Part shown: piece by piece, positions 44,556 through 54,498 of the stretch
Position numbering within the stretch: the first letter of the stretch is position 1
Layout: the number at the start of each line of letters is the position of its first letter
Source of the DNA: Mycolicibacterium iranicum
Lineage (GTDB): Bacteria; Actinomycetota; Actinomycetes; Mycobacteriales; Mycobacteriaceae
Reading direction: 5' to 3'
Length of the DNA stretch: 64,000 nucleotides
Assembly (NCBI RefSeq): GCF_001650495.1
Contig: NZ_LWCS01000076.1
Span: forward strand, 62,001-126,000
The notes under the pieces: model-generated
What the model was told of the DNA's origin: nothing
What the model saw: the letters and a program-made list of their open reading frames with translations, nothing else
Databases searched by the model: none
Translations under genes and position numbers: made by a program

Positions 44556-44618
44556 TGGTCAAGTATCCGGGTTGCCACTCGGGCCCGCAGCGCGAGGCCC
44601 ATGGGGCAGGATGGGCCT

Positions 44619-46262
44619 GTGACCGGGACGCTGTATCTCGCCCGCAAGGTGATCACGATGGATCCGGGCTGCCCGAACGCGGCGGCTGTCCTGGTCACCG
44701 ACGGCTCCATCACGGCAGTCGGTGATGCCGACGAACTAGCCGAGCATTCCTCGGCACAGGTCGACGAGACGTTCGCAGACGCCGTGCTGATGCCGGGTCT
44801 GATAGATCAGCACCTGCATCCGGTTCTCGGGGCGACCACGCTGATGATGGAAGTGATCGCGACCGAGGACTGGGATCTGCCGGGCCGGTTCTGTCCGGCT
44901 GCCTCATCCCAGGACGAATATCGCTCGCGGCTCACGGCAGCAGAGGCGGCCCTCGCACCCGGCGAGTGGATGTTCAGCTGGGGCTATCACAAGCTTTGGC
45001 ACGGCCACCTCGACCGCGCGGTGCTCGACGGAATCAGCTCCGACCGGCCAATCGCGGTGTGGCAGCGCAGCTGTCACGAATGGTTCCTGAACTCCGCGGC
45101 GATCACCGCGCTCGGCATCACGGCCGGCGGCGCGATGGCCGATCTCGACGGCGGGCACTGGTGGGAGACGGGGATGAACCAGCTGCTGCCGTCCCTGTCT
45201 GCGCATTTTCTGACCCCGGAGCGGATCGCGGCAGGCCTGCGCCAGATGGTCGCCTACCTTCGCGGCAACGGAGTGACCGCGTTCAACGAACCCGGGATCA
45301 TGTGGGATCTGGAGCCGTGGCCGCTCTATCAGCAGATCCTCGGAGCCGACAACACCCCGTTGCTGTCGACGTTCCTCGTCGACGCCCGCAGCCAGGCCGA
45401 CTCCGGAATGGCCCCCGAGGATGCAGTCGCCGACGCCGAGCGCCAGATCGCCAGTGCGTGCGAGGGCAAGGTGCGGCTGCTGCCCCGGCAGGTGAAATTG
45501 TTCGCCGACGGCGCGATCATCAGCCAGCTGATGCAGATGCGCGACCCTTATCTCGACGACGACGGCCGGCCCGACCTGTGCCACCACGGCGAGTGGTTGA
45601 TGGCACCCGACACCTTCCGGGCGTTCGCCCGCGTGTACTGGAATGCGGACTGGCAGCTGCACATCCACGTCAACGGCGATGCCGCGCTGGACCTCGTGCT
45701 GGACACGATCGACGAGTGCATGGCCGCGCATCCGCGCAGCGACCATCGCACCGTGATCGTGCATTTCGCCAACTCGACCGAAGAACAGATCGACCGCATC
45801 GCAGCGCTCGGCGCGATCGTCTCCGCGAACTCCTACTATCCCGTCGGCTTCGCCGACAAGTACGCCGAGCGCGGACTGGGACCGGAACGCGCCGACATGA
45901 TGGTGCGGGCGGCGTCGGTGTTGAAGCGCGGGATTCCGTTGTCGTTCCACTCCGACCTGCCGATGGGTCCTGCGGCGCCACTGACGCTGGCGTGGTGCGG
46001 TGTCAACCGGCTGACGCCCGGCGGCCGCGTCGCAGGACCCGAGCAGTGCATTCCGGTGCACGACGCGCTACGGGCAGTCACGATCGAGGCCGCATACTCG
46101 TGGCGCATGGAACACGAACTGGGCAGCATCACACCGGGGAAAGCCGCGAACTTCACGGTACTGGCGGAGGACCCCTACGCCGTCGAGCCGGCACGCCTCA
46201 AACAGATCGAAGTCTTGGGGACGGTCTACGAGGGACGCTGGTTCCCCCGGGAGGCTGGTTAG
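44619..46262 (+). CDS. Amidohydrolase family 3 (YtcJ-like) protein
   Basis: The 547-residue protein has the amidohydrolase TIM-barrel with an N-terminal beta-sandwich. The metal-binding HxH is in LIDQHLHPVLG (about 60-70), later histidines in LHIHVNGD and VIVHFANS, and the catalytic Asp in SFHSDLPMG. The family hydrolyses N-acyl or amide bonds of unknown substrates (exoenzyme regulatory AepA/YtcJ type). GTG at 44619 is used; ATG at 44601 in frame is possible. Its stop overlaps the convergent secG stop. Confidence 0.82.
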   Translation: MTGTLYLARKVITMDPGCPNAAAVLVTDGSITAVGDADELAEHSSAQVDETFADAVLMPGLIDQHLHPVLGATTLMMEVIATEDWDLPGRFCPAASSQDEYRSRLTAAEAALAPGEWMFSWGYHKLWHGHLDRAVLDGISSDRPIAVWQRSCHEWFLNSAAITALGITAGGAMADLDGGHWWETGMNQLLPSLSAHFLTPERIAAGLRQMVAYLRGNGVTAFNEPGIMWDLEPWPLYQQILGADNTPLLSTFLVDARSQADSGMAPEDAVADAERQIASACEGKVRLLPRQVKLFADGAIISQLMQMRDPYLDDDGRPDLCHHGEWLMAPDTFRAFARVYWNADWQLHIHVNGDAALDLVLDTIDECMAAHPRSDHRTVIVHFANSTEEQIDRIAALGAIVSANSYYPVGFADKYAERGLGPERADMMVRAASVLKRGIPLSFHSDLPMGPAAPLTLAWCGVNRLTPGGRVAGPEQCIPVHDALRAVTIEAAYSWRMEHELGSITPGKAANFTVLAEDPYAVEPARLKQIEVLGTVYEGRWFPREAG

Positions 46263-46495
46263 ACGCCGTATTTGATCGACAGAGCCATGCCGACGATGGC
46301 GACGATCCAGATGCCGGTGACGAAAAGCGTCAGGCGGTCGAGGTTTTTCTCGACCACGGTGGAGCCGGACAGGCTGGACTGCACACCGCCACCGAACAGG
46401 CTGGACAGGCCGCCGCCCTTGGCGCGGTGCAGCAGGACCAGGAGCACGACCAGGACACTGGTCACGACCAGGGTGATCTGCAGAGCCAATTGCAT
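46259..46495 (-). CDS. secG: SecG protein-translocase subunit
   Basis: The 78-residue protein has two membrane helices (LQITLVVTSVLVVLLVLL and LTLFVTGIWIVAIVGMALSI) separated by the typical Gly/Ser-rich loop KGGGLSSLFGGGVQSSLSGS. It is the small auxiliary subunit of SecYEG. It follows tpiA by 31 bases, the conserved gap-pgk-tpiA-secG arrangement of actinobacteria. Confidence 0.93.
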   Translation of the reverse strand: MQLALQITLVVTSVLVVLLVLLHRAKGGGLSSLFGGGVQSSLSGSTVVEKNLDRLTLFVTGIWIVAIVGMALSIKYGV

Positions 46496-46526
46496 GGGCG
46501 CGAGTTTACAGGGTTGAGGAGGCTGC

Positions 46527-47312
46527 TCAGGGCAGCGGTCCGCCCGCGGCAATCGCGGACAGTGTCGCGAACTGCTCGCCGTCCAGGGATGCGCCGCCGA
46601 CCAGGGCGCCGTCGACGTCGCCCTGCCCGACGATCTCGCCGACGTTCTTGGCGTTGACCGAGCCGCCGTAGAGCACTCGCACCCCGGCCGCGATCTCGGG
46701 CGAGGCCAGGTTGCCCAGTTCGTCACGGATCGCCTTGCAGACCTCCTGCGCATCCGCGGCGCTCGCCACGCGGCCGGTGCCGATCGCCCAGACGGGCTCG
46801 TAAGCGATCACCGACTTGCCGATCTGCTCGGCCGACATTCCCGCGAGCGACCCGCGCAGCGAGTTCACGTTGAACTCGACATGGTCGCCAGCCTCACGCA
46901 CTTCCAGCTGTTCGCCGATGCAGATGATCGGCGACAGCCCGTGCCGCAGCGCCGCAAGCGCCTTCGCGGCGACGAGCGCGTCGTCCTCGTGATGATACGT
47001 CCGACGCTCGGAATGGCCGACCACGGCGAACGTGCACCCCAGCTTGGCCAAAAAGGCGCCGCTGATCTCACCGGTATACGCCCCGGAGTCGTGCTGGGAC
47101 ACGTCCTGCGCGCCGTAGGTGAGCCGCAGCTTGTCACCATCGACGAGGGTCTGCACGCTGCGCAGGTCGGTGAACGGCGGCAGGACCGTGACGTCTACCT
47201 TGTCGAAGTACTTGTCCGGCAACGAGAATGCGATCTTCTGCACCAGCGCGATGGCCTCGAAGTGGTTGAGGTTCATCTTCCAGTTGCCGGCGATCAGTGG
47301 CTTACGGGACAT
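46527..47312 (-). CDS. tpiA: Triosephosphate isomerase
   Basis: The 261-residue TIM-barrel enzyme interconverts dihydroxyacetone phosphate and glyceraldehyde 3-phosphate. Active-site residues: Lys in GNWKMN, His in VVGHSERR, Glu in AYEPVWAIGTG; the flexible loop and the phosphate-binding YGGSVN are normal. It is third in the glycolytic operon, 11 bases after pgk. Confidence 0.97.
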   Translation of the reverse strand: MSRKPLIAGNWKMNLNHFEAIALVQKIAFSLPDKYFDKVDVTVLPPFTDLRSVQTLVDGDKLRLTYGAQDVSQHDSGAYTGEISGAFLAKLGCTFAVVGHSERRTYHHEDDALVAAKALAALRHGLSPIICIGEQLEVREAGDHVEFNVNSLRGSLAGMSAEQIGKSVIAYEPVWAIGTGRVASAADAQEVCKAIRDELGNLASPEIAAGVRVLYGGSVNAKNVGEIVGQGDVDGALVGGASLDGEQFATLSAIAAGGPLP

Positions 47313-47323
47313 CGACGGCCCTT

Positions 47324-48535
47324 TCAGGACTCGAGTACGGAGATGCCGGGCAGTTCTTTACCCTCAAGGTATTCCAGCGACGCGCCGCCACCGGTGGAAA
47401 TGTGCGAGAAACCGTCCTCGGGCAGGCCCAGTTGGCGCACGGCGGCCGCCGAGTCACCGCCGCCGACGACGCTGAACGCGCCCTTGCCGGTGGCGGAGAT
47501 GATGGCCTCGGCCACTCCTTTGGTGCCAGCGGAGAATGCCGGGAACTCGAACACGCCCATCGGGCCGTTCCAGAAGATCGTCTTGGCGTTGGACAGCAGC
47601 GTGGTGAACCGCTTCACCGACTCAGGACCGATGTCCAGACCCATCGTGCCGTCGGGGATTTTGTCCGCCGCGACCGTTTTGGCCGGCGAATCGGCGGCGA
47701 ACTTCTCGGCCACCACGATGTCCACCGGCAGATGCAGCACGTCACCGTAGTCGTCGAGCAGCTTCCGGCACGTCTCGATCATGCTCTCTTCGAGAAGCGA
47801 GTTGCCCACTGAAACACCCTGTGCGGCAAGGAAGGTGAAGCACATGCCGCCACCGATGATCAGGCTGTCGGCCTTGGTGGCCAGGTTCTCGATCACGGCG
47901 AGCTTGTCCGAGACCTTCGAACCGCCGAGCACCACGGCGTAGGGCCGTTCGGTCGACTCGGTGAGCTGGGCCAGAACCTTGACCTCGGTGTCGACGAGCT
48001 TTCCCGCGTAGTGCGGCAGCAGTGTCGCGACGTCGTAGACCGACGCCTGCTTGCGGTGCACCACCCCGAAGCCGTCGGATACGAACGCACCGTCCTCCCC
48101 GACCAGTTCCACGAGCGCCTTCGCGAGCGCGAGGCGCTCGGCGTCGTCCTTACTGGTCTCGCGGGAATCGAAGCGGATGTTCTCCAGCAGCAGGATGTCG
48201 CCGTCGGTCAGTCCCTCGGCGCGAGCCAGCGCGTCGGTGCCCACCACGTCACCGGCCAACTGCACGTGCCTGCCCAGCTTGTCCCCCAAGGCTTCTGCGA
48301 CCGGTGCCAGCGATAACTGCGGGTCCGGCTCGCCCTTCGGTCTGCCGAGGTGCGCGGTGACGACCACCTTCGCGCCGGCGTCGCTCAACTCCTTCAGCGT
48401 GGGCACAGAGGCGATGATGCGGCCCGGATCGGTGATCCTGCCGTCATCGAGCGGCACGTTCAGGTCGGAGCGCACCAGCACGCCCCGCCCAGAAACCCCC
48501 TCGGACAGAAGGTCGTCGAGTGACTTGATGCTCAC
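47324..48535 (-). CDS. pgk: Phosphoglycerate kinase
   Basis: The 403-residue two-domain enzyme transfers phosphate from 1,3-bisphosphoglycerate to ADP. Signatures: RSDLNVPLDDGRITDPGRI near the N-terminus, HLGRPKG, and the nucleotide-binding GGGDSAAAV with STGGGASLEYLEGKELPG near the C-terminus. The GTG lies two bases after the gap stop. Confidence 0.97.
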   Translation of the reverse strand: MSIKSLDDLLSEGVSGRGVLVRSDLNVPLDDGRITDPGRIIASVPTLKELSDAGAKVVVTAHLGRPKGEPDPQLSLAPVAEALGDKLGRHVQLAGDVVGTDALARAEGLTDGDILLLENIRFDSRETSKDDAERLALAKALVELVGEDGAFVSDGFGVVHRKQASVYDVATLLPHYAGKLVDTEVKVLAQLTESTERPYAVVLGGSKVSDKLAVIENLATKADSLIIGGGMCFTFLAAQGVSVGNSLLEESMIETCRKLLDDYGDVLHLPVDIVVAEKFAADSPAKTVAADKIPDGTMGLDIGPESVKRFTTLLSNAKTIFWNGPMGVFEFPAFSAGTKGVAEAIISATGKGAFSVVGGGDSAAAVRQLGLPEDGFSHISTGGGASLEYLEGKELPGISVLES

Positions 48536-48537
48536 GG

Positions 48538-49560
<1,023 letters not shown>

Positions 49561-49653
49561 GTGTCTCTCCTCTTGAATTCGATGCTCGTGCACAGCTCGG
49601 CACTCAGCCTAGTAGTTGACCCGTACGCCGCGCGCGTTCGCCCCGAACCGCGG

Positions 49654-50367
49654 CTAGAGCATCCCTGAACCCTGGTCGACGTACGGGTTGCCGAGCCACC
49701 TGCGGCGGATGCGCTGGAACTCGCCGCTGGCTTCGAGTTCGGCCTGCGCGGCCCCCAGGCGAGCGAACAGCTGCTGATCAGCGGGGTTGACCGCGATCGC
49801 GATGTCCTCAACGGACAGCCCGCGTTGCACGACCTCGACGCCGGGTACCGCCTTGATGAGCTCGGCCAGCACGGGGGCGAGCTTCATGACGGCATCGCAC
49901 CCGCCGGTGACCAGGTCGGCGATCGCGGTGCTCACCGCGCCGTAGTCATAGATGCGGACACGATCGGCCTTACCGTCCGCCACGAGTTGGCGGGCGACCG
50001 CTTCGCTGGTGTTGCCGCGCTGCACGCCGATCGTCAAGCCCGCCAGGTCGTCGACGGACCGGACCTGGGGCAGCCGGGACGTATCCACCGCCAGACCCTG
50101 CCCGGAGATCACATAGGGCGGCAAGAACGCTGCCCGGCGCTGCCGCTCCGGGGTGACGGTGATGCCCGCGATGACGCAGTCGTAGTCGCCCGCCCCGAGC
50201 CGGACGAAGATCCCGTCGAAATCCGCACCGTCGTAGGCCACGAACTCGACCTCGACTCCGATGGCTCGTGCAAGGGCGGTCATCACGTCGATGTCGAGGC
50301 CGCTGTGGTCGGGCATCGCGTTGAAGGGCGGATCCGGATAGGCCACACCGACCCGCAGTTGACTCAT
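49654..50367 (-). CDS. Family 3 solute-binding-like protein without signal peptide
   Basis: The 237-residue protein is a full type II periplasmic-binding fold of SBP family 3: LRVGVAYPDPPFNAM, GLDIDVMTALARAIG, DYDCVIAGITVTPERQ and a final RRRWLG. It begins right at the first beta strand, so there is no export signal or lipobox, and the upstream frame has none. It may be a cytosolic ligand-binding protein or a dehydratase of the PheC type, which shares this fold. There is no adjacent transporter gene. It appears leaderless and is divergent from thrE-like. Confidence 0.72.
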   Translation of the reverse strand: MSQLRVGVAYPDPPFNAMPDHSGLDIDVMTALARAIGVEVEFVAYDGADFDGIFVRLGAGDYDCVIAGITVTPERQRRAAFLPPYVISGQGLAVDTSRLPQVRSVDDLAGLTIGVQRGNTSEAVARQLVADGKADRVRIYDYGAVSTAIADLVTGGCDAVMKLAPVLAELIKAVPGVEVVQRGLSVEDIAIAVNPADQQLFARLGAAQAELEASGEFQRIRRRWLGNPYVDQGSGML

Positions 50368-50397
50368 GCGACCACGGTAGAGGCTACTGTCCGGCCC
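50368..50397. promoter_or_regulatory. Back-to-back leaderless promoters
   Basis: Only 30 bases separate two divergent start codons. On the plus strand, TACTGT (50385-50390) lies 7 bases before the GTG. On the minus strand, TACCGT (50379-50374) lies 6 bases before the ATG. Both are the TANNNT -10 spacing expected when transcription starts at the start codon. Confidence 0.55.
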
Positions 50398-51669
50398 GTG
50401 GAGGACGTACCGGAGGTTGGCCCGCGGCCGCTGGCGGCACACACCAAGCCGATGGCCTTTCTGGCCCGTCTCGGCGCAGCGATGATCGCGGCCGGCTACC
50501 CCATCGGGATGGTGCGGCGGGCGTTGGGATCGGCGGCCGACGGTTACGGGGTGTCGCGAGAGATGCTGATACTGCCCAACTACATCCAGCTCGGGGGCGG
50601 TGGCGAACATCCCGACGGCACCACGATGCGGGTGGAGAGCGCCGAGAAGAACCTTCGCTTCGACCAGACCTTCCCGCTCGCCGTGCTCGTGGAACGGGTG
50701 GAGAGCGGCCAGGTCACCCCGGAGGACGGGCTGGCCGAGCTCGACCGTATCGATGCCATGCGGCCGCGGTTCTCGGCGTGGGCATTCGTCGTGGGTTACG
50801 TGCTGCAGAGCGCGGCATTCGCCTTGATCCTGCAGCCGAACCTGATCGCGCTGCTGGCCGCCGTCACCTTCGGCTTCGGCGTGGGGCTACTGGGCTTGTT
50901 CGCCAGGCGCAGCGAGCCGCTCACCCAGCTGCTGCCCGTCGTCGCGGCGTTCCTTGTCGCGCTCTCCTCCTTTGTTCTCGGCCGGCTGCTCGATCTCGGG
51001 GAGGGCAGTCTGCGCGCGTTGGCGCCCGCACTGGTGATGTTCCTGCCCGGCACCGCGATCACGCTGGCCGTCATCGAACTCAGCGGACGCGACATGATCG
51101 CCGGGTCCGCGCGTCTGATCGCCGGTGGGATTCGGTTGGCGCAGTTGGCTTTCGGAATTCTCATCGCGGCGCAGGTCGTCGGCCTGTCCACCGACGAACT
51201 CAGCGTCGCATCGGTGGACCGATTCGGGCCGTGGTCGCCGTGGTTGGGTGTCGCGGTTTACGCGGTCGGACTGTTCCTCTACCACGGGCCTCCTACCCGC
51301 TTCATGGGATGGATGGCGCTGATCCTGTTCGTCTCCTACGCGGGTCAGGTCCTCGCGAACGCCGGTCTGGGCAGCTACGCCAGCGGCTTCGGTGGCGGGC
51401 TCGCGCTGACCGTGTGTGCACTGCTGGTCGCGCACCGGCCGGACACTCCGCCGGCAGCCACCCTGCTGCTCCCCGGGTTCTGGCTGCTGGTGCCGGGCTC
51501 ACTGGGATTCATCGGCGTCACCGAGCTCGTCGGCGGCAGCAGTGGCGGCGCCGTCGCCGTCACGCTGATCTCGATGATCTCGATCGCGCTGGGGATCCAG
51601 GCCGGTCTGCTGCTCTGGGAAGCGTTCCGCCAGCTGAAGTCCCGGTTCGGACGCATACTCGACCAGTGA
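50398..51669 (+). CDS. ThrE-type threonine/serine exporter family protein
   Basis: A 423-residue protein with the N-terminal soluble DUF1212 (ThrP-like) domain (about 1-125; LARLGAAMIAAGYPIGMVRRAL, EHPDGTTMRVES) followed by ten hydrophobic helices. This is the layout of the Corynebacterium threonine exporter ThrE. It would export small neutral amino acids using the membrane potential. The GTG start follows a leaderless-type -10. It is 16 bases before the next gene on the same strand. Confidence 0.82.
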   Translation: MEDVPEVGPRPLAAHTKPMAFLARLGAAMIAAGYPIGMVRRALGSAADGYGVSREMLILPNYIQLGGGGEHPDGTTMRVESAEKNLRFDQTFPLAVLVERVESGQVTPEDGLAELDRIDAMRPRFSAWAFVVGYVLQSAAFALILQPNLIALLAAVTFGFGVGLLGLFARRSEPLTQLLPVVAAFLVALSSFVLGRLLDLGEGSLRALAPALVMFLPGTAITLAVIELSGRDMIAGSARLIAGGIRLAQLAFGILIAAQVVGLSTDELSVASVDRFGPWSPWLGVAVYAVGLFLYHGPPTRFMGWMALILFVSYAGQVLANAGLGSYASGFGGGLALTVCALLVAHRPDTPPAATLLLPGFWLLVPGSLGFIGVTELVGGSSGGAVAVTLISMISIALGIQAGLLLWEAFRQLKSRFGRILDQ

Positions 51670-51685
51670 AGAGTCGAGGTTCGAG

Positions 51686-52330
51686 ATGACCGATTGGGTG
51701 ATTCCTGCGATCACGGCCTCGGCCAGCCTGCTCGGCACGATCGTCGGCGGCCTGGCGACGTACTGGACGGCGAAGAGGACCCACGAACGGCAGAGCGTCG
51801 CCGACGAGGAACGGCTGAAGTTCGATCTGCTCCGCGACGCCACCATCCGGTTCGTGGCGGCGATGACGGAGATCTCGGTGGCCAACGCGGGCCTCAGGGA
51901 GATTTCCGACGAGTGGGCGGAGGTCACGCATCGCCTCGCACGTACCCAAGACCATGGCGAGTTCCTCGCCATGGCGCGCGAGATCGATCCGTCGATCCCC
52001 GACAACCTGAATCGTCTCGCGGTGATGTTCCGGGTGATCCGGGTGACCGGCGTGCTCGAAGACGACATCAAACGCGCCATCACCTTGCTCACCGAACTGC
52101 GGCTGGTGGCCCCCAGCGACATCGCCGACAGCGCCCAGCGCGTGATCTACAGCGCCTTCGCCCAAGAGCTCACCTCGGCGCTCTCGCCGGACAAGCGCAA
52201 CATGGCGACCGAGGCGTTCAACACGGCCATCAACGATTTCGTCAACCGGGTCCGGCACTACATGAAGGTCGAGGACCACGACTTCGACGTAATCGACCGC
52301 ACGGCGCTGGACACGCTGCTGGGGCCCTAG
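51686..52330 (+). CDS. Membrane-anchored alpha-helical protein of unknown function
   Basis: The 214-residue protein starts with one hydrophobic segment (WVIPAITASASLLGTIVGGLATYW, about 4-27) and continues as a long helix (TAKRTHERQSVADEERLKFDLLRDATIRFVAAM). The rest is helical and charged. This layout suggests a single membrane anchor with a cytosolic helical bundle. I recognise no family. A purine-rich GAGGTTCGAG precedes the ATG. It is probably co-transcribed with the ThrE-like gene. Confidence 0.7.
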   Translation: MTDWVIPAITASASLLGTIVGGLATYWTAKRTHERQSVADEERLKFDLLRDATIRFVAAMTEISVANAGLREISDEWAEVTHRLARTQDHGEFLAMAREIDPSIPDNLNRLAVMFRVIRVTGVLEDDIKRAITLLTELRLVAPSDIADSAQRVIYSAFAQELTSALSPDKRNMATEAFNTAINDFVNRVRHYMKVEDHDFDVIDRTALDTLLGP

Positions 52331-52350
52331 CGTCAGGTGCACTGGGCGCG

Positions 52351-52384
52351 AGCGTGGGCCCGATGAACGAAAAACGGGCCGTTT
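52351..52384. other. Intergenic palindromes after whiA
   Basis: GGCCCG (52357-52362) pairs with CGGGCC (52375-52380) over a 12-base loop, and AAACG-GGC-CGTTT (52372-52384) forms a second small palindrome. Either could be a weak terminator for whiA, or part of a dispersed intergenic repeat. Support is limited to the symmetry. Confidence 0.3.
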
Positions 52385-52411
52385 GCGTACAGAACCCCCA
52401 CGTTCGGCAAG

Positions 52412-53389
52412 CTAGGCGTCTTCGAGCAGGTCCGGCGTCACAGCCGACTCGGTGTCGGGGATGCCGTCCTGTTTGGCCTTGCGGTCAGCCATGGACAGCA
52501 GACGCCGGATACGGCCTGCCACAGCATCTTTCGTCATGGGCGGTTCGGCGAGGCGGCCGAGTTCCTCGAGCGAGGCCTGTCGATGGGCGACGCGCAGATT
52601 ACCCGCGGCGGCGAGGTGGTCGGGCACGGTGTCGCCGAGGATCTCCAGCGCGCGTTCCACCCGGGCGGCCGCCGCCACAGCTGCGCGCGCCGACCGTCGC
52701 AGATTCGCATCGTCGAAGTTGGCCAGCCGGTTCGCGGTGGCACGCACCTCGCGGCGCATCCGGCGCTCCTCCCAGGTGAGCCGCGTGTCCTGAGCACCCA
52801 TCCGGGTGAGCAGCGCACCGATGGCTTCGCCGTCCCGCACGACCACCCGGTCGCTGCCTCGCACCTCTCGCGCCTTCGCGCTCACCCCGAGCCTGCGCGC
52901 CGCGCCGACGAGCGCCAGTGCGGCCTCGGGTCCGGGGCAGCTCACTTCGAGTGCCGACGAGCGGCCTGGCTCGGTGAGCGATCCGTGGGCCAAAAATGCT
53001 CCGCGCCAAGCAGCTTCGGCATCCGCGACACTGCCGCCGACGACCTGAGCGGGCAGGCCCCGCACCGGGCGGCCACGCAGATCGAGCAGACCCGTCTGCC
53101 GCGCCAAGGCCTCCCCGTCCTTGGCGACCCGAACCACGTAGCGCGTGCTCTTGCGAATGCCGCTGGCCGACAGCACATGCACCACGGCGTTGTAACCGTA
53201 CAGGTCGTAGATGTCCTTGCGGAGGCGGCGGGCGATGATGCCGAGGTCGACCTCGGCTTCGACGACGACGCGCCCCGACACGATGTGCAATCCGCCGGCA
53301 AACCGCAGCAGCGACGCCACCTCGGCGCGGCGCGCACTCACCGAGTTGACCACCAACCGGCTCAGTTCATCTTTGACCTCGGCTGTCAT
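52412..53389 (-). CDS. whiA: WhiA sporulation/cell-division regulator
   Basis: The 325-residue protein corresponds to Rv1423. It combines a degenerate LAGLIDADG homing-endonuclease-like N-terminal domain (about 1-220) and a C-terminal HTH (LEELGRLAEPPMTKDAVAGRIRRLLSMA, about 280-307). It controls cell division and, in Streptomyces, sporulation. The ATG overlaps the cuvA stop (ATGA); GTG six bases upstream is possible. It is last in the uvrC-rapZ-cuvA-whiA operon. Confidence 0.95.
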   Translation of the reverse strand: MTAEVKDELSRLVVNSVSARRAEVASLLRFAGGLHIVSGRVVVEAEVDLGIIARRLRKDIYDLYGYNAVVHVLSASGIRKSTRYVVRVAKDGEALARQTGLLDLRGRPVRGLPAQVVGGSVADAEAAWRGAFLAHGSLTEPGRSSALEVSCPGPEAALALVGAARRLGVSAKAREVRGSDRVVVRDGEAIGALLTRMGAQDTRLTWEERRMRREVRATANRLANFDDANLRRSARAAVAAAARVERALEILGDTVPDHLAAAGNLRVAHRQASLEELGRLAEPPMTKDAVAGRIRRLLSMADRKAKQDGIPDTESAVTPDLLEDA

Positions 53390-54498
53390 CGCCACGGGTC
53401 GTCACCTCTCGGTCCGTTCACTGTCGGGGTGGGCTTCGCTGTTGGGGTGGGCTTCGCTGTTGGTGTGGGCTTCGCAGTTGGTGTGGGCTTCGCTGTTGGT
53501 GTGGGCTTCGCAGTTGGTGTGGGCTGAGTCGGCTGTGCCGTTGCGCTCGGCGGCGCACCGCGCCTGCGGACCCCCTCCAAGACCGCGGCCAACCTCGCCG
53601 GGTCATGTAAAGGTGTACCAGGTCTGGACACATCAGCGAACTGAACGTGAGCATCGAGGATCGTCGCGGTCCGGCGCAACTGCTCGCGCTCGCGGTCGCT
53701 GGGAACACGCGCCGAATCGACGACGATGTCATCGACAGTGAAACCCGGCGCATGCTGGGCCAGCACGTGGATGTGGCGCTCCACGGAGAAGCCCGCCGTC
53801 TCGCCGGGCTCGGCGACCAGATTGAGCACAAGTGCCCGTCGCGCAGTCGTCGTCTGCAATGCGGTCAACAACTGCGGCACCAGCACGTGCGGGATGACGC
53901 TGGTGAACCACGAGCCTGGGCCCAGCACGATCAGGTCGGCGTTCATGATCGCGTCGATCGCCTGGTGTGTCGCTGGCGGGTCGGCGGGCAGCAGCCGGAC
54001 TCTGCGCACCTTGCCCACCGTGGTCGCGATCGCGACCTGACCGCGGATCGAGCGGCTCACCCGGGGATCCGATTCCAGACCGACGACGTCGGCTTCGATG
54101 CCGAGCCCGACCGGGCACATCGGCAACACCCGGCCCTTGACGCCCAGGATCCTGCCTAGCTCGTCGAGTGCCGCCACCGGATCGGCGAGGACCTCGTTGA
54201 GGCCCGCGAGCATCAAGTTGCCGATGGGGTGGCCCGCCAGCGCACCGCTGCCGCCGAAGCGATGCTGGATGATCGTCGCCCACAACCTGCCGTGGGGACT
54301 GTCGGAAGCCAACGCGGCCAAGGCCATTCGAAGATCACCAGGAGGGACGACGTCGAGCTCGCTACGCAGCCGACCCGAGGATCCGCCGTCGTCGGCGACG
54401 GTGACGATCGCGGTGACGTGTGGCGTCAGGCGCCGCGCCGCCGACAGTGTGGCGTAGAGGCCGTGCCCGCCGCCCAGCGCGACGATGCGGGCACTCAT
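53386..54498 (-). CDS. cuvA: CuvA/YvcK-family protein with PTPTAK repeat tail
   Basis: The 370-residue protein (Rv1422-like) belongs to the CofD-like UPF0052 family that binds UDP-sugars and helps cell wall growth at the poles. Motifs: ALGGGHGLYATLSAAR and TVADDGGSSGRLR near the N-terminus, GHPIGNLMLAGL near 90, and LGPGSWFTSVIPHVLVP. The core ends near residue 320. After it comes a tail with five PTPTAK units and a final PTPTVN. The M. tuberculosis protein is known to be phosphorylated on a C-terminal Thr, so the Thr-rich tail may be a kinase target. It overlaps rapZ and whiA by four bases each. Confidence 0.93.
   Translation of the reverse strand: MSARIVALGGGHGLYATLSAARRLTPHVTAIVTVADDGGSSGRLRSELDVVPPGDLRMALAALASDSPHGRLWATIIQHRFGGSGALAGHPIGNLMLAGLNEVLADPVAALDELGRILGVKGRVLPMCPVGLGIEADVVGLESDPRVSRSIRGQVAIATTVGKVRRVRLLPADPPATHQAIDAIMNADLIVLGPGSWFTSVIPHVLVPQLLTALQTTTARRALVLNLVAEPGETAGFSVERHIHVLAQHAPGFTVDDIVVDSARVPSDREREQLRRTATILDAHVQFADVSRPGTPLHDPARLAAVLEGVRRRGAPPSATAQPTQPTPTAKPTPTAKPTPTAKPTPTAKPTPTAKPTPTVNGPRGDDPWR
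53423..53524. repeat. 18-bp tandem repeat encoding the CuvA tail
   Basis: Five 18-base units from 53423 to 53512, plus a 12-base partial copy to 53524, share GGGCTTCGC and GTTGG[G/T]GT with only one- or two-base differences. Read on the minus strand they encode PTPTAK. The 18-base period keeps the frame, so copy-number changes alter the tail length without harming the protein. This is likely a variable-number locus. Confidence 0.95.

Noticed and set aside
43461..44618. Long N-terminal extension of the amidohydrolase
   Set aside because: It runs antisense to ppc and has no family similarity; the enzyme begins at the GTG near 44619.
52351..52411. Strong terminator after whiA
   Set aside because: Stems are 5-6 bp with large or very small loops; kept only as a low-confidence feature.
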